A DNA stretch of 56,404 nucleotides from a virus: the IMG/VR virus record IMGVR_UViG_3300012359_000004, positions 1-56,404 of that record, one strand, 5' to 3'. Both the position numbers and the translations under genes were made by a program. The notes beneath the pieces were generated by a model that was not told where the DNA came from, did no database searches, and saw only the letters and a program-made list of their open reading frames with translations. Shown here one piece after another: positions 29,204 through 36,552 of the stretch; position 1 is the first letter of the stretch; the number at the start of each line of letters is the position of its first letter.

Positions 29204-29294
29204 AGGCTAGCCTCCTAACGGGTTAGTCTCACGCCTGGGGGTGCTTCCAACACCGTCCAGGCACACCAATATTTTAGGTTTCTATTATACCATA
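29204..29294 (-). promoter_or_regulatory. Endonuclease leader cassette 2
   Basis: TATGGTATAAT (29294-29284, minus strand) is followed by a weak ACC/GGT stem and a strong hairpin at 29262-29233 (outer GCCTGG/CCAGGC, inner GGTG/CACC), then GTTAGGAGG and GTG 29203. Same order and spacing as the cassettes at 11077, 35135 and 40088. Confidence 0.75.
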
Positions 29295-29365
29295 TTCCCC
29301 TTATCTGAGCAAGAAAAATGCCCTTAAATCCTTGCAAAATGCGTGACGTTGTGTCATACTTCTAT

Positions 29366-29393
29366 TTGAACTAATTCTCGTTAGATGTAATAC
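29366..29393 (+). promoter_or_regulatory. Promoter of integrase 2
   Basis: TTGAAC (29366-29371), 16-base spacer, TAATAC (29388-29393), 20 bases before the integrase ATG. Moderately close to consensus; leader of about 14 bases with AGGAAG. Confidence 0.55.
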
Positions 29394-29413
29394 TAGCAAG
29401 CAGGTAGGAAGAT

Positions 29414-30382
29414 ATGGACGGGCAAGTTTTACCAGTTCCGAACGATAAGACAAGCATTGACTTTGCTGTTACCAAATGGCTGGAAGCCAGCTTTTCACAT
29501 TCTCAGAGTTTGCGCACTATTGGTGAATACAAGGATACTCTTGAGTCTTTTCGTTCCTACCTTCACCTCGATGGACTTGATCTGTTGAGCAATCCCGATC
29601 TGGTTTCATCTCATGCTCAGACCTGGGCTAGGATACGTTCAGATAAATCACGGCGTCCGGGCCCAGTCTCAGGAGCTACGTATAATTTGCGATTGGCGGC
29701 CATAAGCAGCTTCTATCAGTACTGCATACAGTCTTTGCGTTACAAGGGTGAAAATCCGATTAGCCGCCTCAAAAAGACAAAGGTTCAGAAGTATGGAAAA
29801 GCCCGCTCTCTGAACCGAGGGGAAGTTATACGGTTACTTAAAAAGATTGATCGCAGTACGCTTGAAGGACAACGTGATTATGTGCTCCTACAAGTTGGTT
29901 TGAATACAGGTAGACGGGCACAAGAATTAGCGTCTCTGCGATGGCGACATGTTGAGATGGAAGGTGAGTGTGTGACTTTGACTTTTGAAGAGTGCAAAGG
30001 GCATAAAACAATGCGTGATACCTTGGCTGCCAGCCTTTCTAAAGCGTTGCTTCGGTATCTGCGTACCGTCTATGATGGACTACACAATATGGAACCTGAG
30101 AGCCCCCTTTGGGTTTCTTTCAGCGACCGCAATAAGGGCAAAGGAATAGGGATGCAAACCATTGCCGATATCTGTGAGGCTCGCTTAGGAGTTTCAACGG
30201 TGCATAGTATGCGCCATACCTTCGCCCATACTATGCAAGAAGCTGGGGCCAGCATTACAGATATTCAGTCTCGTTTAGGGCATGAAAGCCTGGCAACAAC
30301 AGGGATTTATCTAGCCCGCTTAAAAAGCGCTTATAATCCCTATGCTGAGAAGATAGCGGGTATGTTTGGACTCGAAGAGTAA
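29414..30382 (+). CDS. Tyrosine recombinase / integrase 2
   Basis: The 322-aa protein has a core-binding domain (about residues 14-110) and a catalytic domain with Arg168 (NTGRRAQEL), a Lys in CKGHKTMRD, His264 and Arg267 (HSMRHTF), His290 (LGHESLA) and Tyr299 (TGIYL). All catalytic residues are present, so it is probably active. It differs strongly from integrase 1. It may serve as a second integration enzyme, a dimer-resolution recombinase or a cargo recombinase. Confidence 0.92.
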   Translation: MDGQVLPVPNDKTSIDFAVTKWLEASFSHSQSLRTIGEYKDTLESFRSYLHLDGLDLLSNPDLVSSHAQTWARIRSDKSRRPGPVSGATYNLRLAAISSFYQYCIQSLRYKGENPISRLKKTKVQKYGKARSLNRGEVIRLLKKIDRSTLEGQRDYVLLQVGLNTGRRAQELASLRWRHVEMEGECVTLTFEECKGHKTMRDTLAASLSKALLRYLRTVYDGLHNMEPESPLWVSFSDRNKGKGIGMQTIADICEARLGVSTVHSMRHTFAHTMQEAGASITDIQSRLGHESLATTGIYLARLKSAYNPYAEKIAGMFGLEE

Positions 30383-30396
30383 AGGAAGGACAGACC

Positions 30397-30660
30397 ATGG
30401 ATTGGAGAGACATTACAACCAGGGACGCCTATCTTGCAGGCTCTCTAGCCGCTCGTTCTTGGGAACCGTGGGACGAGACGACCGCAGAGAGCGAAGCCGA
30501 TAGCGTCGGGCTATCAGGTGAACGCCGTGCCGACTTCCTGCGAGGCTGGCACGATGAGCGAGTGGAACAGGACAAAGAGCGCGACCCGAAAGAGGTCATG
30601 CTGCGAGAGTATGACGAGATGGCAACTGGTTGGGACAAAGGCGACCCTGCTGCAAGATGA
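30397..30660 (+). CDS. Acidic hypothetical protein, 87 aa
   Basis: Starts MDWRDITTRDAYLAGSLAAR; charged, helical, repeated acidic clusters (DETTAESEADSVG, DKERDPKEVMLREYDE). Lies 15 bases after integrase 2 with AAGGAAGG. An excisionase role is not evident. Confidence 0.6.
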   Translation: MDWRDITTRDAYLAGSLAARSWEPWDETTAESEADSVGLSGERRADFLRGWHDERVEQDKERDPKEVMLREYDEMATGWDKGDPAAR

Positions 30661-30673
30661 AGGGAAGGGAATG

Positions 30674-30886
30674 ATGGACGAACAAACCAAACTATCAAAG
30701 GATGCATGGGACATCCTTGAACTCGTGCGCGTCAGAAAGTATATTCCAAAGAGTCGCGTTCAAGAGCAATGGAGTCCCGAGTCTGTTCTGGCATTGCGCG
30801 AATTGCTCTTAGCTGGATTAATTGAAGAGATAGCCGTCTATCAGCTCAAGGAAGAAAGAGATGCACGACCGCACGAAACGCGATGA
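30674..30886 (+). CDS. Small winged-helix-like protein, 70 aa
   Basis: Starts MDEQTKLSKDAWDILELVRV and continues RKYIPKSRVQEQWSPESVLA, LRELLLAGLIEEI: helix order suggests a winged HTH. GAAGGGA lies upstream; an ATG three bases earlier is possible. No specific family. Confidence 0.55.
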   Translation: MDEQTKLSKDAWDILELVRVRKYIPKSRVQEQWSPESVLALRELLLAGLIEEIAVYQLKEERDARPHETR

Positions 30887-31097
30887 GGATGTAGCCGCAG
30901 AATTGGACTATATACGCGCCAATATAGAGCTTATGCGTCACGCCAATGATCCGCTTGATACGCCGCTAGACGTGAAAGTACAGGCATTCACGATAGAGCG
31001 ATTGAAGCGCTACATGGCCGATGTCAGGTATACTGGCAGCATGGACAGCCTGATAAATGATATCCTCAAGGATTGGCTGTATGGAGAGGGGGAATAA
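30861..31097 (+). CDS. Hypothetical helical protein, 78 aa
   Basis: Starts MHDRTKRDEDVAAELDYIRA; an all-helical charged protein ending SLINDILKDWLYGEGE. Overlaps the upstream gene by 26 bases. Unknown. Confidence 0.6.
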   Translation: MHDRTKRDEDVAAELDYIRANIELMRHANDPLDTPLDVKVQAFTIERLKRYMADVRYTGSMDSLINDILKDWLYGEGE

Positions 31098-31101
31098 AGC
31101 A

Positions 31102-31323
31102 ATGGCAGAATTTCAAGGCAGTTGGATAGAAGCCCTGCAAAATGATAAAATCCCTACCCATATCTATCATTGGCAGAATGGGATGGTTATGTGTTTCAAC
31201 GCCAAAGGAGAGCAGATACCAGAATACCAGGGAACATATGAGGAAGCAATCAAAGCTATACCTCAAGAATATCACTACTTGATTGAGGACAAGGTATGGC
31301 CTGGGACGTGGCTCACTACGTAG
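31102..31323 (+). CDS. Hypothetical protein, 73 aa
   Basis: Starts MAEFQGSWIEALQNDKIPTH; a compact alpha/beta protein. GGGGG lies before ATG 31102. The last 8 bases overlap the convergent gene 31316-31528. Confidence 0.6.
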   Translation: MAEFQGSWIEALQNDKIPTHIYHWQNGMVMCFNAKGEQIPEYQGTYEEAIKAIPQEYHYLIEDKVWPGTWLTT

Positions 31324-31528
31324 TCGGCTCCGTCTCTCCGTCATCCATCCACGCATCTTCACCTGGCACACCGTCTAGCAGCCACGCCTCTTGCGCCTTT
31401 CGCATCGCGTCCAGGTCCTCCACCGTATTCCACGTCACGAGTTCCACGCCTGGCTTGATCTGCTGCAATTTCGCTGTTGTGGAGCGCGAGAAACCGACTT
31501 TGCGAAAGTGGCGATTGATGACGAACAT
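31316..31528 (-). CDS. Small minus-strand protein, 70 aa
   Basis: Starts MFVINRHFRKVGFSRSTTAK (basic) and ends very acidic (GEDAWMDDGETEPTT). AGGAGG lies 4 bases before ATG 31528, supporting this start. A much longer open frame extending to 32266 runs antisense to real genes and is rejected. Possibly part of a regulatory pair with the divergent gene at 31661. Confidence 0.6.
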   Translation of the reverse strand: MFVINRHFRKVGFSRSTTAKLQQIKPGVELVTWNTVEDLDAMRKAQEAWLLDGVPGEDAWMDDGETEPTT

Positions 31529-31578
31529 AGCACCTCCTATGAGTTTTGGTGAACCTGGGAAATTGGTACCGAAAACCC

Positions 31579-31607
31579 TTGACTTTTCTACGTACATAGA
31601 ATATAAT
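31579..31607 (+). promoter_or_regulatory. Promoter, ACGT-spacer class
   Basis: TTGACT (31579-31584), 17-base spacer with CTACGTACATAG, TATAAT (31602-31607). Drives the gene at 31661. Same class as 24168, 26285, 26986. Confidence 0.8.
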
Positions 31608-31660
31608 AAGAATGTACCAAGAATGAGGTACGCGAAATGAGAAAGCGAGGAGATAAGGCA

Positions 31661-32044
31661 ATGGAGAAAAAAGTATTCGAGAGCCACCATAAGGTTGGTG
31701 ATGTGATTTCTTACGAAGGAAAGTTCTGGATTGCAGAAAGCAGCGTCTATCAGAATGCTGCTGATATGGAAGATGGATTTGACATCTTCCTCGATTCGGG
31801 TTACTACACCGTAGCCCATGAGGCTTCTCCTGAAGAGACTCAGGCATATCTTGATACTCTTGCTCAGACTAAAAAGCAGGAGCAAGATAAAGCAAACTCT
31901 TTCCAGGTTGGTCAGACAGTCCGCCGCCGTGGTTCGACAAAAACAGCAATAGTGCTTGAGGTTCAAGCCGAACAAGGGATGCTTCGGCTTCAGTTTGGCA
32001 GTATCACCTCGCGGGAAACTGCCAAGAACTTTGAGATCGCTTAG
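31661..32044 (+). CDS. Hypothetical protein, 127 aa
   Basis: Starts MEKKVFESHHKVGDVISYEG; two beta-rich modules (VGDVISYEGKFWIAESS and VGQTVRRRGSTKTAIVLEV) linked by a Gln/Lys helix suggest small SH3-like barrels. GAGGAG lies before the ATG. Strong promoter at 31579. Not recognised. Confidence 0.6.
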   Translation: MEKKVFESHHKVGDVISYEGKFWIAESSVYQNAADMEDGFDIFLDSGYYTVAHEASPEETQAYLDTLAQTKKQEQDKANSFQVGQTVRRRGSTKTAIVLEVQAEQGMLRLQFGSITSRETAKNFEIA

Positions 32045-32045
32045 C

Positions 32046-32234
32046 ATGAAAACAATATCAGAGATTGCTATTGAGTGTGGTGTCCATCGCACCACACTCA
32101 ATAAGGCAATACAACGTGGTGATATTGTCGCCACGCTATATGGCAAAACATACCTACTTGATACTGAGGATATCTCATTCAAGCAGTGGCTATCAAAGCA
32201 TAATGCCCGTAAATCTGCTGCCTCTCCAAAGTGA
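32046..32234 (+). CDS. Small HTH DNA-binding protein 4, 62 aa
   Basis: Starts MKTISEIAIECGVHRTTLNK then AIQRGDIVATLYGKTYLLDT, an HTH plus wing like excisionase/MerR proteins. Begins one base after the upstream stop. The GCCTCTC/GAGAGGC stem near its 3' end may act as an mRNA hairpin. Confidence 0.7.
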   Translation: MKTISEIAIECGVHRTTLNKAIQRGDIVATLYGKTYLLDTEDISFKQWLSKHNARKSAASPK

Positions 32235-32274
32235 GAGGCATATTCTTGAGTATTGGAAAGAGGCAACGAATTAA

Positions 32275-32613
32275 ATGCAAACCAAGCAGGAGCGACGAGA
32301 ATATAACCAAAAGTATAAGAAAGAAGGCTATGGGCCTTGCATCTACCTCATCACAAACAAACTCACAGGCGAGCAGTATATTGGGGCTACAGTCAATCTG
32401 AGGCAAAGGATGTTTGCTCACTGGTGCAGTTTAAGAGGAGGTAGGCACCACTCAGAGAGATTCGTTGAGGCTTTCTATCGCGACGGGAAAAGCGCGTTTG
32501 AAGTAAGCGTGTTGGAATATCTTGCTGAACGTCTGCTCTATCAGCGTGAGGCTTATTACATCATCACTATGCAACCAGCCTATAATGACACACACAAGAA
32601 AAGCATGGCTTAG
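32275..32613 (+). CDS. GIY-YIG endonuclease 2, 112 aa
   Basis: Contains CIYLITNKLTGEQYIGATVN, Arg in LRQRMFAHW, Glu in LLYQREAYYI and PAYN, all landmark residues of a stand-alone GIY-YIG domain. Unlike the other four nucleases it lacks the TATGGTATAAT two-hairpin leader and follows the HTH gene closely. Probably homing or mobile. Confidence 0.85.
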   Translation: MQTKQERREYNQKYKKEGYGPCIYLITNKLTGEQYIGATVNLRQRMFAHWCSLRGGRHHSERFVEAFYRDGKSAFEVSVLEYLAERLLYQREAYYIITMQPAYNDTHKKSMA

Positions 32614-32654
32614 AGAAAAGGCAAGCCAAGACGAAGAATAAATTGTTAAGGTGC

Positions 32655-32684
32655 TAGCCGCTCCACGAGGGACGCGGCTATTTT
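32655..32684 (+). terminator. Intrinsic terminator of the plus-strand arm
   Basis: TAGCCGC (32655-32661) pairs with GCGGCTA (32674-32680) and is followed by TTTTGTT. It ends rightward transcription after the GIY-YIG gene and overlaps the stop of the convergent lysis gene. Confidence 0.75.
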
Positions 32685-33310
32685 GTTGGCTGCACGACCG
32701 GTATCAACGCGCTATCGTTCCAATTTCGCTGGTCGGGCTGCATGGTCAAATCGGGCGTTGCTGTCAATGTGGCCATATTTGCCCCTGGCGCATTGGGCAC
32801 CATATTTGCTGTAGCCAAATTCACCGCAGGTAGCACCGAGACCGGATTGGGTACAAACTGTGGCCGCTGTGGGATAACCGACTGGGGTGCTTGCACTGTA
32901 GGTGCTGGCGCAATCGGCTGTTGTTGGCTCTGTACTGGCTCTGGTGGCTTCGTCTGTACAGGTGCTTGCGGTGGTGAGCTGATCTCGACAGGCGGCTGTA
33001 CGACCACCGTAGGCGTAGCTTGTGCTTGTTGCTGAAACACCTGGACGAGACCCGGAATGATGCCAACAAACTGGGAGATCACCTGCTGCAAAGATTGCTG
33101 TTGCTGGCCTATCTGCGCTTGCTGGCCAGGTGAGGGAGCTTTAAACGCCAGATTGAGGCCGAAGACACCGGCGGCTATGCCCCAAATGGCTAATGCTCCA
33201 TTCAGATCAATCTTGCCGATATACAGCAACGCTGCGCCGATAATGGCAAGCAGGCACGCGAAGAGAATGGCCGCAATTTCAAGGGCGAGATTGGTGTTTT
33301 GTTGTTGCAT
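32678..33310 (-). CDS. Holin-like protein with Pro/Gln-rich tail, 210 aa
   Basis: The N-terminus has two transmembrane helices (LEIAAILFACLLAIIGAALL and ALAIWGIAAGVFGLNLAF) separated by a short turn. A Gln-rich amphipathic part and a long Pro/Gln/Val tail follow (APVQTKPPEPVQSQQQPIAP). AAAGGA precedes the ATG. Position after the endolysin supports a holin or spanin-like lysis role, but the tail is unusual. Confidence 0.6.
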   Translation of the reverse strand: MQQQNTNLALEIAAILFACLLAIIGAALLYIGKIDLNGALAIWGIAAGVFGLNLAFKAPSPGQQAQIGQQQQSLQQVISQFVGIIPGLVQVFQQQAQATPTVVVQPPVEISSPPQAPVQTKPPEPVQSQQQPIAPAPTVQAPQSVIPQRPQFVPNPVSVLPAVNLATANMVPNAPGANMATLTATPDLTMQPDQRNWNDSALIPVVQPTK

Positions 33311-33329
33311 ACGTTTGTTCCTTTCGTGT

Positions 33330-33335
33330 TATACT
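33330..33335 (+). promoter_or_regulatory. Extended -10 promoter of paralogue 1
   Basis: TGT-TATACT (33327-33335), followed by TCAAAACGAGAGAGAAA before the ATG at 33361. The promoter plus CAAAACGAGAG element is shared with 33833-33838, upstream of the paralogous gene. Confidence 0.55.
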
Positions 33336-33360
33336 GTTGTTCAAAACGAGAGAGAAACCG

Positions 33361-33675
33361 ATGACTACGAACGGGCGTGATACACATTTTCAAGGTTTTG
33401 CTGACCTTCTTTTTCCAGAGATTTCTAAACTTTTCTTTACCATGTATGCCCGTATCTTGGAACATAGGCAGATAGAAGAAATCGATGCAATTGAGGATGA
33501 GATTAGAACCCTCATCGCTCAGGGTGCTTATGATCTGGCTATTCATGTCTTGAGTCATGCGAATGAACGCATGAACTTGAAATTAACGAACATCAAGGCG
33601 TGGGTGGACTTAGGAATACCAGACCTCACAGAATGGCCTACTCGTGGAAGCCCAGACTTACCAGAGCAGCAATAA
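33361..33675 (+). CDS. Paralogue 1 of small plus-strand pair, 104 aa
   Basis: Starts MTTNGRDTHFQGFADLLFPE and contains EIDAIEDEIRTLIAQGAYDL. The gene at 33861 has the matching RDTYFQDYAEQVW and NNKIKLIIAQNTYDL, so the two are diverged duplicates. Each lies opposite to the lysis genes with its own promoter. It overlaps the 3' end of the 58-aa holin candidate by 38 bases. Function unknown. Confidence 0.65.
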   Translation: MTTNGRDTHFQGFADLLFPEISKLFFTMYARILEHRQIEEIDAIEDEIRTLIAQGAYDLAIHVLSHANERMNLKLTNIKAWVDLGIPDLTEWPTRGSPDLPEQQ

Positions 33676-33814
33676 TCAAGAGAAAAGCCAGGATGCCGTA
33701 AGCGATAGCCCAGCCCCATGAGCCACCTCTGTAGTGAGTCAGAGCCAATTCAGTAGAGCGAACGACAAACCAGAGCAGGATGAGAAAGCCGACGTGCGTT
33801 TGTAAAACCAGCAT
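33638..33814 (-). CDS. Two-helix holin candidate, 58 aa
   Basis: Reads MLVLQTHVGFLILLWFVVRS then TELALTHYRGGSWGWAIAYG and ILAFLLIIAALVSLGFHE: two transmembrane helices joined by a short polar loop, the class II holin layout. AAGGAA lies 6 bases before ATG 33814. It sits between endolysin and the Pro/Gln-tailed holin-like gene on the lysis strand. Fits a holin or antiholin; inference from topology and place. Confidence 0.6.
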   Translation of the reverse strand: MLVLQTHVGFLILLWFVVRSTELALTHYRGGSWGWAIAYGILAFLLIIAALVSLGFHE

Positions 33815-33832
33815 GTGTTTTTCCTTTCATGG

Positions 33833-33838
33833 TATACT
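33833..33838 (+). promoter_or_regulatory. Extended -10 promoter of paralogue 2
   Basis: ATGGTATACT (33829-33838) gives an extended -10. TTTTCTC and GAGAAAA arms then flank AAAACGA just before the ATG at 33861, a probable operator shared with 33330. Confidence 0.6.
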
Positions 33839-33860
33839 TTTCTCAAAACGAGAGAAAACA

Positions 33861-34140
33861 AATGAGTATAGAGCGGGATACGTACTTTCAAGATTACGCT
33901 GAGCAAGTTTGGCGCGATCTTATTGAAATCATAGGTGAGCCTTTGACCAATTCTGCTGCAAACTTTGAAGAGTTTCATCGGGAAAACAATAAGATCAAGC
34001 TGATTATCGCTCAAAACACCTATGATCTGATGCAGCAAGCCACTTTATCTATTAGTGACCAACAGACGCGGCAAGGCGGCGTTACATTGCATCCAAATGC
34101 GATGCTTCGAGTAGTGCCAGGTGTCCTACTTAACAAGTAA
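33861..34140 (+). CDS. Paralogue 2 of small plus-strand pair, 92 aa
   Basis: Starts MSIERDTYFQDYAEQVWRDL; an all-helical protein with NNKIKLIIAQNTYDLMQQAT, homologous in pattern to 33361-33675. It is placed between the endolysin and the holin candidate on the opposite strand. Could modulate lysis or lysogeny; no evidence beyond location. Confidence 0.65.
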
Positions 34141-34149
34141 TTTTTCCTC

Positions 34150-35112
34150 CTACACCTTCGCCACAATCGCCTTAATCGCGTTCATGGCATCGACCAGCGC
34201 TTGTGAGGTTTGTGGCTGCTGGGCAAGCTGTTGACGCAGCTTTGCTAGTTCAGGGTCTACACCAGGGCTGCCTGGCTCGTACAAAGCCACAGGCGAGACT
34301 TTCTGATCTTTCCACTGTCTGACACCAAACTGATAGAACTGGATCACCCAATTTTGATTGATGTAAATCTCGTTGCTCATGGGACGCCCCAGCACATCAA
34401 ACCCGCATAAGCCCTTGTTGCCCTCAGATTTGTAATTACCTAAAAGAGCATATTGAATGATCTTCCCTTGCCATGGCCCGCCAGTGTCCGTACATTCCCA
34501 CTGATGCGGGTTGAGCTCCTTGAAGTGTTTTTTGATTTCAGGATTATTGATATCGATAATCACGGTTTCCTCCTGTTGTGCTATTCGTTGGACGGTCCAG
34601 ATTTGTTTGAAGCGTAGCAGGGAAGCCCATTCAGCATCGCTTTTTTCGATAGGGCGAGCTATATACGGGTCCATCGCTGTTAGATGCCCAGGACCCTCTT
34701 CGAACCATGGGCATACGTGAGTCCAGCCCAATACATCACGTTGATAAGCGCTACAATACGGGTCGGGTATTGTGAAGATGACCGGGACCTGAGCTTGAAC
34801 ATATTTGTGGGCTTGTTGGACCAGGTAGCCAGGTTCACCGTCCAGCGAGGAGAGCTTGAAGCCTCGTGATTGGCAGAAGGGAATATATCTCGCTGCTGCT
34901 GTGCCATCATTGCGGTACGCTTCCCCATAAACATTGTCCTTCAGGAGGTCCGGATTCAGTTCCTGGTCCCATTGGTGCTTGCCCTCATACCAGAGCATAG
35001 CCGCTCCAATCGAGGCGGGCACACATTCCCAGCCAGCATCCTCTGAAGGGCGATTGTCTGAAGTTATCGTGGTGAGTTGGCTCACCATGGGAAAATTAGC
35101 TAATACTGCCAT
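34150..35112 (-). CDS. Endolysin-like C39-family peptidase
   Basis: The 320-aa protein has a papain-like C39 arrangement: AGWECVPASIGAAMLWYEG with nucleophile Cys30, and GPGHLTAMDPYI with His143 and Asp148. A second domain (residues 180-265) has aromatic-rich repeats, and a Gln-rich coiled C-terminus (LAKLRQQLAQQPQTSQALVD) follows. It would cleave peptides in peptidoglycan for lysis. No signal peptide, so holin-dependent release. First gene of the lysis group. Confidence 0.75.
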   Translation of the reverse strand: MAVLANFPMVSQLTTITSDNRPSEDAGWECVPASIGAAMLWYEGKHQWDQELNPDLLKDNVYGEAYRNDGTAAARYIPFCQSRGFKLSSLDGEPGYLVQQAHKYVQAQVPVIFTIPDPYCSAYQRDVLGWTHVCPWFEEGPGHLTAMDPYIARPIEKSDAEWASLLRFKQIWTVQRIAQQEETVIIDINNPEIKKHFKELNPHQWECTDTGGPWQGKIIQYALLGNYKSEGNKGLCGFDVLGRPMSNEIYINQNWVIQFYQFGVRQWKDQKVSPVALYEPGSPGVDPELAKLRQQLAQQPQTSQALVDAMNAIKAIVAKV

Positions 35113-35134
35113 AAACTAGCCTTTCAAGCGGATT

Positions 35135-35222
35135 TATGGTATAATAAGAACACCAAAAATGGTGTTGCCCTGGCGATGCTGGAAACATCCCAAGGCGTGA
35201 TAGCAAAGTTAGGAGCTTTACT
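35135..35222 (+). promoter_or_regulatory. Endonuclease leader cassette 3
   Basis: TATGGTATAAT (35135-35145), then AACACC-aaaaat-GGTGTT hairpin, then a second hairpin at 35167-35196 (outer CCTGG/CCAAGG, inner GATG/CATC), then AGTTAGGAGCTTTACT and ATG 35223. This plus-strand copy shows the two-hairpin form most clearly. Confidence 0.78.
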
Positions 35223-36191
35223 ATGAAACCTATTATACCTCAAAAACATTGTTCCAAATGTCAACAAGAAAAACCTCTTACGAGAGAGTACTTTCATTGT
35301 GACAAATACCAAAAAGATGGCTTTACTAGCCGATGTATTGTTTGTCGTACTCCACCTAAAGTTATTCGCCTTCCTAAAGATACTGCCCCTGAAGGATATA
35401 AAACTTGTGATACGTGCAATCAGGTTTATCTTGCTACTACTGAGTTTTTTCATAGAGCACCGGACACTTATGACAGACTGCGATCTCGATGCAAAATATG
35501 TCAGAAAGAACATGATCGCCTTCGATACGCTCAAATGAAAGAGCATCCACTTAAAGATATGATTCCAAGCCATTTGACTTGCCCTATGTGTGAGCAATGT
35601 AAGCCAATTGCTCTTTTTCATAAAAGCCCAAAGGGGAAATATGGCTTGGCTGCCTACTGTAAGATTTGTGCTGCTCAAGTTGGCAAGCGTAGCCTTGCCA
35701 AACCAGAAGTAAAAGCTAAAGCAGACAAGCGTAGAAAAGACTATTATTATGAACATCAGGAAGAACAAAAGCAAAGCCGCCAGCAATGGTATCAAGCCAA
35801 TAGGGAACGCGTTCTTGAGGGAGACCACCAGTTCAGAAAAGAACATCCTGAAATCCTTGCTGAAAGATGGCAACGTTGGGCAAAGACTGAGCGCGGGTAT
35901 GAGCATTGTCGTGTACGTGTGCGCAATCGTCATGCTCGCAGTAAGGGAGCGCAAGGGAATTATACCTTTAACGATATTCAAAAGCAGTATGCAAATCAGA
36001 AGGGCAAATGCTACTATTGTCGGGTTAAGATAAAAAATCACACAAGCGCTTACCATATTGAGCATGTAATACCCCTCTCTCGTGGAGGGACTAATGATAT
36101 GAGCAATATTGTTCTTGCTTGTCCTTCCTGTAATCTGAGCAAAAGCAACAAGCTTCCCCATGAATGGCCCCAGGGAAACCGCTTGCTCTAA
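35223..36191 (+). CDS. HNH endonuclease with N-terminal zinc ribbons, 322 aa
   Basis: Three N-terminal zinc ribbons, HCSKCQQEKPLTREYF...CIVC, TCDTCNQVY...CKIC and TCPMCEQCKP...CKIC (residues 8-155), precede a basic helical linker. The HNH domain is KCYYCRVKIKN, YHIEHVIPLSRGGTND, NIVLACPSCNLSKSNKLP. The ribbons probably give target specificity and the HNH cuts. It lies on the plus strand inside the minus-strand late region under its own promoter. Homing-type element likely. Confidence 0.88.
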   Translation: MKPIIPQKHCSKCQQEKPLTREYFHCDKYQKDGFTSRCIVCRTPPKVIRLPKDTAPEGYKTCDTCNQVYLATTEFFHRAPDTYDRLRSRCKICQKEHDRLRYAQMKEHPLKDMIPSHLTCPMCEQCKPIALFHKSPKGKYGLAAYCKICAAQVGKRSLAKPEVKAKADKRRKDYYYEHQEEQKQSRQQWYQANRERVLEGDHQFRKEHPEILAERWQRWAKTERGYEHCRVRVRNRHARSKGAQGNYTFNDIQKQYANQKGKCYYCRVKIKNHTSAYHIEHVIPLSRGGTNDMSNIVLACPSCNLSKSNKLPHEWPQGNRLL

Positions 36192-36213
36192 AACGCTCAT
36201 AAACCCCTCCTTT

Positions 36214-36552
36214 CTAATGAATCGGATTGACGGTAATCGTATCAATATTCATCGTTTTCGGGCCATTCGAGAAGATGATCGACAGATACACCGTCCACGT
36301 TCCCACTGTGTCAATATCTGCCGCTACCGGTTGATAGACCACAATGCTATTGGTCCCATCGGTATCCGTTTGTACGCTAAATGTCCCTCCGTTGCACACT
36401 TTCAGCACAGGCGGATTGGCCTGAGCATTGTACAGGTGCAGTGTAAAGTTGGCATTGGTAAAGCCGCTCAGATTGGGTCTTACTCCATTAATCAAGCTGA
36501 TCGGGAACCGAAATGGTGTCCCAGTATCGCCCTGGAAGGTCGTCATGCTCAT
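36214..36552 (-). CDS. BppU-like beta-sandwich structural protein, 112 aa
   Basis: Starts MSMTTFQGDTGTPFRFPISL, a DTGTPFxFxI opening with LSGFTNANFTLHLYNAQANP and regular beta strands, resembling the N-terminal domain of phage BppU baseplate proteins. The start overlaps the glycosidase stop (TAATG). Probably part of the tail tip or fibre. Confidence 0.65.
   Translation of the reverse strand: MSMTTFQGDTGTPFRFPISLINGVRPNLSGFTNANFTLHLYNAQANPPVLKVCNGGTFSVQTDTDGTNSIVVYQPVAADIDTVGTWTVYLSIIFSNGPKTMNIDTITVNPIH

Noticed and set aside
31316-32266. 316-aa minus-strand open frame
   Set aside because: It runs antisense through 31661-32234 genes and their promoter. Only the last 70 codons have a ribosome site and coding-like sequence.
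35124-36245. 373-aa minus-strand open frame
   Set aside because: Antisense shadow of the HNH gene; the plus strand has clear zinc ribbons and HNH motifs.
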